Assembly: GCA_016934955.1 (NCBI GenBank)
Contig: JAFGRY010000017.1
Coordinates: 97,108 to 161,107, forward strand
DNA: 64,000 nt
Source: a bacterium
GTDB lineage: Bacteria; Zhuqueibacterota; QNDG01; JAGLOF01
Reading direction: 5' to 3'
Positions 53,343 to 63,984 of this stretch are shown here, one piece after another. Numbering within the stretch: position 1 is the first letter of the stretch; each line of letters begins with the position of its first letter. The notes beneath the pieces are model-generated. The model did not search any database. It was not told the origin of the DNA and saw only the letters and a list, made by a program, of their open reading frames with translations. Position numbers and translations under genes: made by a program.

Positions 53343-55058
53343 CTATTTCTGGAGCGTAAAGTACTGCAGTTCGCCCAGCTCTCCGGCAAGCACCTCATTT
53401 TTCCCGCTCTTTTCCTGCTCAAGGTCAAGAGCGATATCCAGCGCTTCTCTGAGATAGTCCCGATAGATGCGGCTTCTGATTTCCGGAGGGAGCGCGCAAT
53501 ATTCTTCATCGCATTCCCTGAGGGCATCCTCCAGGGAAAATTCGGTAATATCTTCCGTGTGTTTTTTATGACACCAGTAGCCGCTGTTGAGATCAAACGT
53601 GTAGAGCTTCAGGAACAGGTGGCCGTGATGGCCGATGAAATCAACCGCATCGATCAGATAATCGGCTTCAGCGTCATCCATGGTATAATGAAACCCGATT
53701 CTGCACCAGCCGGGTTTGATGCCGCAATAGCCGTCAACCACCATTTTCTTATATCTCAGCGATGTGTTCTGGTCAATGCCCATGAGATAATGGCCGTATG
53801 GTCCGGCACAGGAACAGCCCGCACGGGACTGGATGCCGAACAGGTCATTCAACAACACCGTTACGAATTTCGGATGCAGGTATTTACCGTCGGGTTCCTT
53901 CGCATTGAATGACATGACGGCGATGTGCTCATCGGGATTTTCCAGGCCGAGGATCGACAGGTTCGGGTTTTTTCCCCATCTCTTCACGGCCCGGCTGTAG
54001 AGTTCCTCCTCCCGTCTGGCAATGGTGTCAACCCCGATGCTCTCTTTCACCTCAAAGACAAGCGCTGATTTCATGATCTGAAGCACTCCCGGTGTGCCGG
54101 CTTTTTCCCGCTCTTCAATATCCTTGAGAAATTCATGGTCTGTTGAGCTGACGTAGTCCACCGTACCGCCGCCGCTCACCGAGGGAGCGAGATTCTGGTT
54201 GTAGACCTTTTTATTGAAAATCAGCACACCGGCTGATCCGGGCCCGCCGATAAATTTATGCGGGGAGATAAATATCGCGTCCAGAGAAGGATCTCCCCCT
54301 TCGGGACCGGGGTCCGGGTTCATGTCGATAGTGACGTAGGGTGCGCTGGCCGCATAGTCGAAACAGGCCAGGGCGTTGTATTTGTGGAGCAGCCTGGCGA
54401 TGGTATGAACGGGAGAGATGATGCCGGTGACATTTGAGGCCGCGGAAAAGGATCCAATCCGCATCCGGTTCTCATAGGCGGGATCCTGCAGCAGTTCTTC
54501 CAGATGTTTCAGATCGATCCTGCCTTTTTTGTCGATGCGCACCTGAATGACGGTTGCCAGTCCTTCCCGCCAGGTGACCTCATTGGAATGGTGCTCGTAG
54601 GGGCCGACAAACACCACCGGCTGCCGTTCTCTGATGAAGGCCTCGAAATTTTTCTCATTGCTGATGTCCGGTGAATTGTTCAGCATTTGCAGCAGCATGT
54701 GGCGGGTTGCCGGCGGGAGCGCGATTCCCACAATCTGCTGAAATTTATCTATGGCCGCGGTCGAGCCGGTACCTATGGCAATAATACAGCCGTCAGGCCC
54801 TGCGTTTACCGCATGTTTCATTGCCGTTTCGGCCGCACGCAGCAGCCGCGTCATGCTGCGGCCGGTGATATCGTCTTCTGTGTGGGTGTTGGCGTAATGG
54901 CGCTGCAGCCGGGCGATATATTTTTCGATGAATTTCAGACAGCGGCCCGAGGCGGTGTAATCACAGTAGACCATCATGCGTTTCCCGAAAGGCGTTTCAA
55001 ACGTGGAATCGATGCCGACGATCTGATTGCGAAGGTATGTGAAGTCTAATGATTTCAT
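53343..55058 (-). CDS. Aminotransferase class V (cysteine desulfurase-like)
   Basis: TFETPFGKRMMVYCDYTASGRCLKFIEKYI...HTEDDITGRSMTRLLRAAE...FSAASNVTGIISPVHTIARLLHKYNALACFDYAASAPYVTIDM...FISPHKFIGGPGSAGVLIFNK (PLP-Lys motif). Confidence 0.9.
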   Translation of the reverse strand: MKSLDFTYLRNQIVGIDSTFETPFGKRMMVYCDYTASGRCLKFIEKYIARLQRHYANTHTEDDITGRSMTRLLRAAETAMKHAVNAGPDGCIIAIGTGSTAAIDKFQQIVGIALPPATRHMLLQMLNNSPDISNEKNFEAFIRERQPVVFVGPYEHHSNEVTWREGLATVIQVRIDKKGRIDLKHLEELLQDPAYENRMRIGSFSAASNVTGIISPVHTIARLLHKYNALACFDYAASAPYVTIDMNPDPGPEGGDPSLDAIFISPHKFIGGPGSAGVLIFNKKVYNQNLAPSVSGGGTVDYVSSTDHEFLKDIEEREKAGTPGVLQIMKSALVFEVKESIGVDTIARREEELYSRAVKRWGKNPNLSILGLENPDEHIAVMSFNAKEPDGKYLHPKFVTVLLNDLFGIQSRAGCSCAGPYGHYLMGIDQNTSLRYKKMVVDGYCGIKPGWCRIGFHYTMDDAEADYLIDAVDFIGHHGHLFLKLYTFDLNSGYWCHKKHTEDITEFSLEDALRECDEEYCALPPEIRSRIYRDYLREALDIALDLEQEKSGKNEVLAGELGELQYFTLQK

Positions 55059-55354
55059 TCGGTTGGTCCCTTATATCAACCCTAATTCCATGCCCAAAAT
55101 GATACGGAATTAGCGGGTAATATGCAAGGGAAAAGGGGGCAGGTCCGAATGAGATGATTTTAACGGACCGAACGGTGGACCATTTTCGAATGAATCCGTA
55201 GGTCCGGGTAACCCGGCGGTATCGGACGATCCGATTGTACCGGAGCATTCGACGGTATACTGTCGCACATGTTCGTACGCGGGATCTGTACCAATGATAT
55301 ACTGCCTGTATGGATCAGACGGTTCGAGGTGCTGCATTGCGTGACTATGACAGT

Positions 55355-55759
55355 TTATCTGCTCTGTTTCCGGAACCAGAGGCCGGCGGCGATCTGGTAT
55401 GCGCTCCAGAAAGAGACGGTGAAGAGCAGCGCGAATCGAAAGAAATCGTCGAGCCCGTTTTTGACCATACTGAAAATCAGCGGCGGTGAGAGAATGAAGG
55501 CAAACAAAACGACGACCGTCAGCCCCGCGACATGGGGGTATCTTTTCCGGATAATCGGTTTGTATTCCGGGCTGTTTCGGAATCGTACCATTTCAAAATA
55601 CCAGATGATGTACCCCCAGATCAGGCCACAAAACGTTATCATACGTTTCGCTTCCCATTCGAGGCGAACGTTCCAGAGCAGCACGGCCAGGAGAAGCAGC
55701 CATCCGGTGACAAGAATCGGGATCATATTTTTTTTAATGAACACCATCGCACGATTCAT
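55355..55759 (-). CDS. Small membrane protein, hypothetical
   Basis: 134 aa with several hydrophobic segments (MIPILVTGWLLLLAVLLW; VAGLTVVVLFAFILSPPLIFSMV). Confidence 0.55.
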   Translation of the reverse strand: MNRAMVFIKKNMIPILVTGWLLLLAVLLWNVRLEWEAKRMITFCGLIWGYIIWYFEMVRFRNSPEYKPIIRKRYPHVAGLTVVVLFAFILSPPLIFSMVKNGLDDFFRFALLFTVSFWSAYQIAAGLWFRKQSR

Positions 55760-55880
55760 GGGACATGTTCCTCCGGGTCGTTTACTGTGCTTCCCGTGAC
55801 AGGGAGTTTCGGAATAAGGGCCCCTCTGACAGTACGTATACGGTCTGAGGGGCCCGAAGTTTTCAGATATGCGAATTTTT

Positions 55881-56489
55881 TTAGAGATACCAGCGGATGA
55901 AGAGCAGGCCTTTGAATTTCATGATAGAGGTTTTTGTCTCGTCGTTATGATTTTCACCTTCCCAGTTACCGACATTGACATAATTGAACTGCAGTTCGCC
56001 TCCGAAGCTGAGGTGCTTGCAGGCGAAGCCTTCGGCACCGATGACGGGGCTGATCCACATATCGGTTTTGTCATGTGAATAGGATGTTCCGTCCTCATAT
56101 TTTTCGGTCCACTTGTACATGAGGAATCTGCCGCCCATGTAGATATTGCAGCTTCCGTACCATTTGGTGTAGAGAAGACCGGCGCCGAAACCCAGGACGG
56201 AGTAGGTCATAATTTCGCCGCTGTCATCCATTTTTATCATGTAATACGCGAGTTCGGGTTCGATGCGGATCATGCTGTTGAGTTGAATCGGGAGATAGAA
56301 CGTCGGGAAATCGAGCAGACTGTAGGGTCCTCCCACGGACGACATTTCGAGCATTGGCTCTTTGCCGAAGCTGATGCCGAACCCCATCTTCATACCGTCG
56401 GCATGCGTGAGCGCCTTCTCGTCCCCCTGCGCGTAGACCAGACCGGCGGCCAGCAGCAGCACCGTGAGGATAATTGCACATTTCTTCAT
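55881..56489 (-). CDS. Exported outer-membrane-like beta-barrel protein, hypothetical
   Basis: Signal peptide MKKCAIILTVLLLAAGLVYAQG; alternating beta-strand-like sequence; GGAGGTAGT RBS upstream. Confidence 0.65.
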   Translation of the reverse strand: MKKCAIILTVLLLAAGLVYAQGDEKALTHADGMKMGFGISFGKEPMLEMSSVGGPYSLLDFPTFYLPIQLNSMIRIEPELAYYMIKMDDSGEIMTYSVLGFGAGLLYTKWYGSCNIYMGGRFLMYKWTEKYEDGTSYSHDKTDMWISPVIGAEGFACKHLSFGGELQFNYVNVGNWEGENHNDETKTSIMKFKGLLFIRWYL

Positions 56490-56728
56490 AATACTACCTC
56501 CTGTTAATGGGTGAGCGTGCACCAATTGCCTGACCAATTTTGAGGAACCACCTCCTTTTCAGGTTAATTTCAGGTATGGATATGTCGGGATCGGAATAAT
56601 AATAGCGGGGTCGTATGCATCAAACGTACATATTCCCTGGATAACATGCAAGAATAAAATGTATGTTTGACTGCCATGCCGGAAAGCGGATACAGTGTGG
56701 AGCGATGACGCGCGCGTATTCGTGTCTG

Positions 56729-57481
56729 TCAGCCGAGCAGTTCTCTGAGCGTTTTCGCGCCGCTTCTGCTGCTGACAATTTCATTGCCATCCGTGAGAAC
56801 GCATTTCAACCTGCCGTTTGACCAGGGGCGGAGTTCCTTTACCGCCTCCAGGTTGATGGCGTGGGAGCGGTGAATCCGAATGAATGTCTCGGGGTCGAGT
56901 TTTTTCATGAATGTTGCCATCGACTGGCTTATCAGGTAGGCACCGGCATCGGTGTGGATGTTGATATAATCTTCCACTGCTTCCACCCAGTGTATTTCAG
57001 CGGTATTGAGGATAATTATTCTGCCTGATTCCTTTACCAGCATGCGCGTGAGGTATTTCCGTTCCGGATTGATGCTGGCGAGAAGTCGTTCAATCGCCTG
57101 GTCTCTGTCCTCTGCGCGGTGAGACAGTGAATGCCGGGCTCTCTCGAGAGCGGTATTGAATCGTTCCCTGTCATACGGCTTCAACAGATAGTCAACGGCA
57201 TTCACTTCGAACGCCTTGATTGCGTACTGATCGTACGCCGTGGAAAAAATAATATGAGGGTGGCTGTCCAGCATGGTGAGCATTTCGAACCCGTTGATTT
57301 CAGGCATACTGACATCCAGGAACAGGAGATGCGGATGCAAGCGGCCGATTGCTTCCAGCGCCTCGTGCGCGTCACAGCACTCGGCGGCGATAACGATGTC
57401 CGGATGATCCTGCAGGTATTCCCTGATCAATGTTCTCCCCAGGGGTTCATCATCGATGATAATCGCTCGTATAACATTCAT
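56729..57481 (-). CDS. LytTR-family response regulator
   Basis: IRAIIIDDEPLGRTLIREYL...LLFLDVSMPEINGFEML...VDYLLKPYDRERF...LytTR: IHWVEAVEDYINIHTDAGAYLISQSMATFMKKLDPETFIRIHRSHAINL. Confidence 0.94.
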   Translation of the reverse strand: MNVIRAIIIDDEPLGRTLIREYLQDHPDIVIAAECCDAHEALEAIGRLHPHLLFLDVSMPEINGFEMLTMLDSHPHIIFSTAYDQYAIKAFEVNAVDYLLKPYDRERFNTALERARHSLSHRAEDRDQAIERLLASINPERKYLTRMLVKESGRIIILNTAEIHWVEAVEDYINIHTDAGAYLISQSMATFMKKLDPETFIRIHRSHAINLEAVKELRPWSNGRLKCVLTDGNEIVSSRSGAKTLRELLG

Positions 57482-58527
57482 ACAAGCCCCTGCGGAATGG
57501 CAATTGAAACAGTAAACATGTCTGATCCTGATGCTACCGAGAATGTGCCGCTGCCCTGGTAAAGCAGGAGCAGCCGCTGTCTGATGTTTTCCAGGCCGGT
57601 TCCGGTGCTCTCCTGCTTCGGGCTTCCCGACGCCACCGAGTTTGAAACGGTTATGGCAAGCCGCTCATCCTGTCTGCCGATCATGATCCTGATCCACCCC
57701 TTGCCCCGTTTGGCGGCGATGCCGTGTCGAACCGAGTTTTCAAGCAGGGGCTGCAGGATCATTGCAGGCACTTTCCAGGTCTCGAGGCCGGGCTCAATGG
57801 TCTCCTCGATGCTGATTCTGTCACTGAAACGGACTTTTTCGATCTCCAGATACTGGTGCATGAGATCGATTTCTTCCTTGAGGGGAATGAGCGGTTTACC
57901 CCTTGTCTCGAGTGAAAACCGCAGCAGATCTGATAATTTCCCCATCATTTTCCGGGCCAGGTCAGGCTTTTCTTTGATAAGCGCGTTGACCGAGTTCAGG
58001 GCGTTAAAAAGAAAGTGCGGGTGGATCTGCATTTTCAGTGCCTTCAATTCAGCGTCCCGGACAAGGATCATCTGCTCCTTTTCCCTCAGCTCTTTTTCCC
58101 GAAACTGGTGGTAATAGATAATGGTGTAAAACACGCCTGTGCTGAGAAGATAGATCAGCACTCCCAGCATGAATTGCCAGATGATAATGTCTTTGATCGG
58201 AACAATGGTGAAGATGACATCACCTTCCTGCAGGTACCAGCTTCCGTATACGATCAGGATCCACAATGCGGAGAACAGATTTGCCAGTATGAAATGCAGA
58301 AAAAGCTGGGGGACGAATCGAACCCTGCCGAATGCGATGTGCCGGCATATATACCAGATACCGATGCTCAGCAGGGCGTATGTATAGTTGTTTGAGCAGG
58401 ATGAGATCAGTGCCGTGACCCATTCCTGGCCTGTCTGGATCTTGAACAGTACCATATAGTACAGCACCCAGAAGGTCCAGATGATCAACCCATTAAAAAG
58501 GATTTTTCTGCTCGAAAGCGAAGGCAT
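57478..58527 (-). CDS. LytS/YehU-type sensor histidine kinase
   Basis: LKALKMQIHPHFLFNALNSVNALIKEKPDLARKMMGKLSDLLRFSLE...VPAMILQPLLENSVRHGIA...GTGLENIRQRLLLLYQ; ATGA overlap with the regulator gene. Confidence 0.93.
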   Translation of the reverse strand: MPSLSSRKILFNGLIIWTFWVLYYMVLFKIQTGQEWVTALISSCSNNYTYALLSIGIWYICRHIAFGRVRFVPQLFLHFILANLFSALWILIVYGSWYLQEGDVIFTIVPIKDIIIWQFMLGVLIYLLSTGVFYTIIYYHQFREKELREKEQMILVRDAELKALKMQIHPHFLFNALNSVNALIKEKPDLARKMMGKLSDLLRFSLETRGKPLIPLKEEIDLMHQYLEIEKVRFSDRISIEETIEPGLETWKVPAMILQPLLENSVRHGIAAKRGKGWIRIMIGRQDERLAITVSNSVASGSPKQESTGTGLENIRQRLLLLYQGSGTFSVASGSDMFTVSIAIPQGLV

Positions 58528-58608
58528 GATGATCCCTTTGTTGTTTCGCCGGTCACTGTCGCCGGAGCGATGCGCTCCTCGCACCAACGGGGCTTCCCTG
58601 TCAATATA

Positions 58609-59388
58609 TTATTCACTATCGATAATAGCAAGATGATTGTTCCGTTGGGATATAAGACGACTGCGATTCCAGACCCATGAAAAACGAATCGCATTTTTTT
58701 TGCACACTGCAAGGCAGGCGCCGCACATTATACATTCTGCATTGGTGACAAGACCCTGGTTATCCCTGACATAGCCGGTTATCGGTATTCTCACCGGACA
58801 TGCCTGTTCACAGTTGCCGCACAGTGTGCATCGTTCCGGATCGACCAGTGGTATCAGACGGGCAAAGTGAGCTCCCGCGGAGCAGAGGGCTCCCATGAAG
58901 CAGAGGTTCCTGCAGATCCAGCGTCGTTCCAGCAGAAGACCGAACAGTATAGCCGAGGCGATGTCGATCGTCCACACCCAGGCGTAGTGAACAGTGAACT
59001 CGGGCTTGAGGAACCCGGGCGAATAACTGAAATTGTGAGTCAGACCCTGGCTTTTGTTGACGGCATAGAATGTCAATGCCGATGCAAAAAAGGGTATGAG
59101 AATGAGCAGTCTGACCCATCTGTTCGGTTTGTTCCAGGCGACGGTTCTGAGAGAATAGCGGCCCGCCAGGTCCATTGTCGTACCCATGAAACAGAACCAG
59201 CCGCAGCCGATTCTGCCGAATAGCGGCGAGATAAGAATAAAAAAACCCCAGATGAGGACGACTGCCGTGATGACTCCCCAATAGATCGAATGCCAGATAA
59301 AACCAATGGCAAAAAACTGGAAAAATACCGGAGTGATCAGCAGGAAGATGATCCTGGATATTCCGTTCGCGGTTGCCGGTGTTTTCAT
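58609..59388 (-). CDS. NapH-like membrane 4Fe-4S ferredoxin-type protein
   Basis: Several TM helices; GRIGCGWFCFMGT; CTLCGNCEQACPVRIPI and CIMCGACLAVCKKNAI clusters. Confidence 0.88.
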   Translation of the reverse strand: MKTPATANGISRIIFLLITPVFFQFFAIGFIWHSIYWGVITAVVLIWGFFILISPLFGRIGCGWFCFMGTTMDLAGRYSLRTVAWNKPNRWVRLLILIPFFASALTFYAVNKSQGLTHNFSYSPGFLKPEFTVHYAWVWTIDIASAILFGLLLERRWICRNLCFMGALCSAGAHFARLIPLVDPERCTLCGNCEQACPVRIPITGYVRDNQGLVTNAECIMCGACLAVCKKNAIRFSWVWNRSRLISQRNNHLAIIDSE

Positions 59389-59415
59389 ACATGTCCTTTT
59401 ATATATAGATGGATG

Positions 59416-60705
59416 TCAGTGCTGTCCGGCCCGGGAGCCGTCCTGCCTGTATTGAGTCCGGTCACATCTCCAGCCGTCCTTCCAGACGGCGAGAATGTCG
59501 CGGGTCTTTTTTATATCCTCCGTGGGGTCGCCATTAACCATGACCAGGTCGGCTGCCGCACCCGGAATGATAAGGCCGCGGTTTTTGATGCCGAAGATTC
59601 GTGCCGGAACCGATGTCGCGGCTTTCAGCGCTTCAACAGGAGACAATCCCGCCTCGACCAGCAGCAGCAGCTCCTCATGCAGGCTGGGGCCGTAGGATGT
59701 GCCGGGATTGGGCGCGTCGGTCCCTGCGAGAATCGGCACACCGTTGTCCCGCAGCTGCCGCAGTGCGTATTCGGCGTCGGCATATGCGCGGATCCCGGCG
59801 GTACACGGAAACGAGCGTTCCAGCATCATGACATCCACCGGTGTCATATAGGGCCCGAGATCCGGATCCCGGATCAGACGCTGGATGTTCCCCGCCCCGC
59901 AGAGGCTCTGGAGCACACTCAGCGTGGGGATAACAAAAACGGAATGTCTGGCGGCAATCCGGCCGAAATCGGGATGAACGCCGCCGTTTGCATAGAGATG
60001 CGCCAGCCCGTCAGCCCCGGCTTCGATGACGGTAATCGCATCATCCAGGTCCAGTATGTGCACAACCGCCAGCTTGTTCCGGGTGTGGGCCGCGGAGATC
60101 AGCGCCGCAATGGTTTCCTTGTCCAGTGAGTTGAAAGCATGGTTCCGGTCTCCGTCTTCACAGATTATTTTTATGAAATCGGATCCTTCGGCGATGCGGG
60201 CGTCCACAAACGCCAGGGCCTGATCAGGGGCCGAGAGCGTGGGAATCTCGATCCCGAACTGCGTACCGTGCCCCCGCGGCGCGGTGGCGAGAATTCCGGG
60301 AGAGATCAGGTCCGCCAGGTGATGGACCCCCGGTTGAGCGATATGCGCTTTGATATCCTTCATCAGCCGGGGATCCATGAACATGTCGATCACCTGGGTT
60401 ATGCCGTAGACCAGGGATTGCTCCAGCTGATACTCGGAGAAAATATGCACGTGAGCGTCAATCAGGCCGGGGATAACGGTTTTGCCTTTGCCGCTGATAA
60501 CGGGGATCGAATCCGGCAGTATCGCTCCGGCACCGACGGATGCAATTATCCCCTGATCTACATGCAGCGCTCCATACCGGATTGTATCGCCGTCGAATAT
60601 GCGGCATTCCGTAATCACGAATGAATTACCCGGCTGGGCCGATATGATGCCTGCACTGTTCAGGAACGTCCAGATCATCAGGAAGCAGGTGTTTTTGGGG
60701 CTCAT
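59416..60705 (-). CDS. Amidohydrolase family (imidazolonepropionase-like) protein
   Basis: GKGKTVIPGLIDAHVHIFSEYQLEQSLVYGITQVIDM...KLAVVHILDLDDAITVIEAGADGLAHLYAN...GVPILAGTDAPNPGTSYGPSLHEELLLLVEAGLSPVEALKAAT. Confidence 0.93.
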   Translation of the reverse strand: MSPKNTCFLMIWTFLNSAGIISAQPGNSFVITECRIFDGDTIRYGALHVDQGIIASVGAGAILPDSIPVISGKGKTVIPGLIDAHVHIFSEYQLEQSLVYGITQVIDMFMDPRLMKDIKAHIAQPGVHHLADLISPGILATAPRGHGTQFGIEIPTLSAPDQALAFVDARIAEGSDFIKIICEDGDRNHAFNSLDKETIAALISAAHTRNKLAVVHILDLDDAITVIEAGADGLAHLYANGGVHPDFGRIAARHSVFVIPTLSVLQSLCGAGNIQRLIRDPDLGPYMTPVDVMMLERSFPCTAGIRAYADAEYALRQLRDNGVPILAGTDAPNPGTSYGPSLHEELLLLVEAGLSPVEALKAATSVPARIFGIKNRGLIIPGAAADLVMVNGDPTEDIKKTRDILAVWKDGWRCDRTQYRQDGSRAGQH

Positions 60706-60745
60706 GGCAGTCCTCCCAGAGATTCGTTTTCCGCCGGGTACGCCG

Positions 60746-61531
60746 TCACTGTGCGTCGTCTTTTTGTTCGTCCAGCTGTGATTTCAGCTCCATGGCCCAG
60801 CCATGCTGCGGTTTCAATGCCAGACAGTTGTTCAGCTCTGTTTCGGCTTCGGTCACATTGTGCAATTCCATGTGAATCAGACCCAGATATACGTAGGTGT
60901 CCGCCAGCCCCCAGTCCGGTTCGAGATTCGATTCAGGAGTGTATGTCTGAAAACAGGTTACCGCGGAATGAAGATGCTGCAGCGCCTTCTCCTTGCCGCC
61001 GCCGAACATTCTGGGAGTATAATAGGCATTTATCCCGGAGAGAAAGGCAACCCGCGGATTGTCAGGAGACAGTGAAACCGCTCTGCTCGCATGTGTTCCC
61101 GCTTTAATGCCGAGTGTCATGCCGAGAATGGGTTTGATCGCGATTTTATTGCCATACAGGGAACTGAGCAGTATGTGTGCTTCCGCGGATGCATCGTTCA
61201 GCGCCAGGGCGGCTTCAAGATGGTCGATACCGTCATCAATATAGCGCCTGGCGTGCTCAAAGTCCTCTTGAGCGAAGTAAAAGGTGACAATACGGTAGTC
61301 GGCATAGGCGATGTAGTAGCGCACCAGCGGTTCCTGCTGGCCCAGTCCGAGCAGCCGTTCGAAGCAGCCGCGGGCATTGATCATGGCCTGGACATCCCAG
61401 GTATCAACGGCGGATTCAATAGAGGCGACTCCGGCGATAATACTGCTGTCCACGGCAGCCGGTTCCTGAGCACTGCCGGTCGAGACGCAGAGCAGTACTG
61501 CTGCAAGAATGATACTTTGTTTCATGGTCAA
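60746..61531 (-). CDS. Exported TPR-like protein, hypothetical
   Basis: MKQSIILAAVLLCVSTGSAQEP signal; helical repeats ending VYLGLIHMELHNVTEAETELNNCLALKPQHGWAMELKSQL. Confidence 0.75.
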   Translation of the reverse strand: MTMKQSIILAAVLLCVSTGSAQEPAAVDSSIIAGVASIESAVDTWDVQAMINARGCFERLLGLGQQEPLVRYYIAYADYRIVTFYFAQEDFEHARRYIDDGIDHLEAALALNDASAEAHILLSSLYGNKIAIKPILGMTLGIKAGTHASRAVSLSPDNPRVAFLSGINAYYTPRMFGGGKEKALQHLHSAVTCFQTYTPESNLEPDWGLADTYVYLGLIHMELHNVTEAETELNNCLALKPQHGWAMELKSQLDEQKDDAQ

Positions 61532-61597
61532 TCTCCTTCTGTTTTATTCACGGGGCGGTGCGGCGGTCACGGGATTGATCTACAGTGTTACCGATCA

Positions 61598-63751
61598 TCA
61601 TCCGACGTTGACCTGCACTCCGAAATAGAACGACCGGCCAAACGCGCTTCTGACCGGACACCTGCGCTGATAGTCGGATGAATAGATGTAATCGAATATA
61701 TTGATCCTGCCGAACAGGTTTGAAACCGCCAGATAGCATATGGTCATGTCACTGCCGGTGAAGCTGTGGATCCAGCCGAGATTGATGTCGACGTTACGGT
61801 AGGGCGGCACCCGTTCGGTGTTGTATCGGTCAGCCGCCGGGCTGTAGGGTTTTCCGCTTGCCAGGCGGCAGCTCATGCCCGCGGTAAACCCCGCGGGAAG
61901 GTCCGCAGTGAGCACTGCGGTCAGATTGTGAGTGATGTCAAAACAGGGAGAGGTCATGACCGGCAGGCTGAGCCATTTCCGTCTTGCCTGCAGATAGCTG
62001 TAGGAAATCCAGCCGGAGAGAGAGCCGAGGCGTGTTTTTAGGAAGAGATCAATCCCGGCGGCATACCCGTGTCCGTTATTTGAAAGGTTCGTCACCGCAT
62101 CGTCGAGCAGCAGACCGGTGTACTGTTTTCCGTATACTTCAGCACGCAGCAGCGTTTCATCGCGTTCATAGACGGCCCCCAGGATTGCGTGACGGGATTT
62201 CATGGAACCCAGCGACGGATTGCCGATCCAGGGATCATAGTACACGGGATCAGGATACTGATGGTAGGCGCCGGCCGCGGCGGTGAGAGAGAAACAGGAT
62301 GTGAGAGGAACGACTGCCGAGAAGCGCGGCGCTGCGTGTGTTTCACGGGATATGGACTCCCTTTCGACTCTGAGCCCGGGGATAAGGGTGAATCTCAGGG
62401 GAGTGATGATGTTCAGCTGGACAAATCCCGCTTGCCGGCTGGATTGGTAATCGGTATCGACGTCAAGGCCGGGTGCGTCGGGGCTGACGTCACCGTCATT
62501 GACGGGAACCGTTCCGGAAATTACGGTGATCTCCCGGTAGTAGTCGGCTCCAGCCTGCAGTGTGAGCCGGTCGCTTACCGTTTTTTGAGCGGTCAGGCGA
62601 AACTGACCGAGTCTGTCCGCGGTATCGAGGTCGAGGACTCCCACCCGCGCTCCGGAACGGTAATCACTGAGGGCGGCGTTGGCTGTCAGAAATAGTCCGC
62701 CGGCGGTCAGTGAGGTGAACCGGAGGTTGTACAGCCGGTTCGATCCGTCTCCGTGAAAATGGGTGGTGTAGTCCGGATCGTCGGCCAGCAGGCCAATGGT
62801 GTCATCCTGGCGGAAGATAAAGAGTTTCAGCTGTGATGCGGCGGTCGGCCTGTAAACGGTATTGACGCTGACATCGAACGACTCGGGGAAACGGGAAAAT
62901 TCCCGTCTGCTGTTATTGAGCCGGAACATCATTTTCGAGTTACCGATGTTCCCCGAGAGAGAGTATCCGAGTTTGCCGGGGATTAGGGGAACACTGAGGA
63001 AGGCCGACTGGGCGGCCAGACCGGCGCCGACACCAATCCGCCGTGCTGCCGGCAGATCAAGGCTTTCCATGGCCAGGACACCGGATAGGGCGTGGCCGTA
63101 TGCGGCCGAATAACCGCCGCTGGAGAAGTAGGTGCCCTTGAGGAGAAAGGGATTGAATGTCCCGAAAAATCCTCCCGTGGGTGATTCATATTTATATGGA
63201 TGCCGTATCAATGCGCCATCAAGGTAGACGGCGGTCTCGGACACGTCGCCGCCTCTCACAAAAAGCCCGGCGCCTTCTCCCACCTGCTGCAGTCCGGGAA
63301 ATGACTTGATCGCCCGGAAGATATCCGCGGCGGTCCCCGGAGTGCGCACGACATCGAGTGAGGTAAGGGTGACCCCTTCCTCGTCGGCGGCGATAAAGGA
63401 GCTTGCGGTTGCCGTCACTCCGCGAACACGGACAATCTCCTGTTTCAGGGTGATGTTGACTGTTACCTCTGTTTCCGGGCGGGCATGAACGGATGCGGTA
63501 TTTGTGCGATAGCCCATATACATACATACCAGTGTCATGGTACCGGTTTTTACCGTGGTGAAGGAGTAACGCCCGTCTGTACCGCTTACCGTTCCCTCCA
63601 CCGTCCCTTCGAGGTAGATATTCGCATTGGGAAGGGGAGTGTCGCGGCCGGTTGTTACCCGTCCGGAAATACGGCAGGGATGGCTCTGACCATGGGCGGC
63701 GGTCATGGGGACCGCCAGCAGCAGTGTGATTGTCAGAAGGTGACGATTCAT
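61598..63751 (-). CDS. TonB-dependent receptor with N-terminal carboxypeptidase-regulatory-like domain
   Basis: RISGRVTTGRDTPLPNANIYLEGTVEGTVSGTDGRYSFTTVKTGTMTLVCMYMGY; plug PGTAADIFRAIKSFPGLQQVGEGAGLFVRGGDVSETAVYLDGALIRHPY. Confidence 0.93.
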   Translation of the reverse strand: MNRHLLTITLLLAVPMTAAHGQSHPCRISGRVTTGRDTPLPNANIYLEGTVEGTVSGTDGRYSFTTVKTGTMTLVCMYMGYRTNTASVHARPETEVTVNITLKQEIVRVRGVTATASSFIAADEEGVTLTSLDVVRTPGTAADIFRAIKSFPGLQQVGEGAGLFVRGGDVSETAVYLDGALIRHPYKYESPTGGFFGTFNPFLLKGTYFSSGGYSAAYGHALSGVLAMESLDLPAARRIGVGAGLAAQSAFLSVPLIPGKLGYSLSGNIGNSKMMFRLNNSRREFSRFPESFDVSVNTVYRPTAASQLKLFIFRQDDTIGLLADDPDYTTHFHGDGSNRLYNLRFTSLTAGGLFLTANAALSDYRSGARVGVLDLDTADRLGQFRLTAQKTVSDRLTLQAGADYYREITVISGTVPVNDGDVSPDAPGLDVDTDYQSSRQAGFVQLNIITPLRFTLIPGLRVERESISRETHAAPRFSAVVPLTSCFSLTAAAGAYHQYPDPVYYDPWIGNPSLGSMKSRHAILGAVYERDETLLRAEVYGKQYTGLLLDDAVTNLSNNGHGYAAGIDLFLKTRLGSLSGWISYSYLQARRKWLSLPVMTSPCFDITHNLTAVLTADLPAGFTAGMSCRLASGKPYSPAADRYNTERVPPYRNVDINLGWIHSFTGSDMTICYLAVSNLFGRINIFDYIYSSDYQRRCPVRSAFGRSFYFGVQVNVG

Positions 63752-63984
63752 GTCTGTTCCTCGTGTTTGATACGCCGTAATATACAGTGGAACCGCAGCC
63801 GGATAAAGGGATTGTCGGTCAACGGCCGGAAAATTCTGTGTATCGACATATTTCCCCGCTGAACGACAGAAATGACATTACTGCTTGATTCCTATATTAT
63901 CGTGTTGTATGTTTAATGTGTTAGAATTAAGCGCGTTGTTTACAGTTTTAGGATTTCCTATATTGTACGAACAGGAGGAAATCC

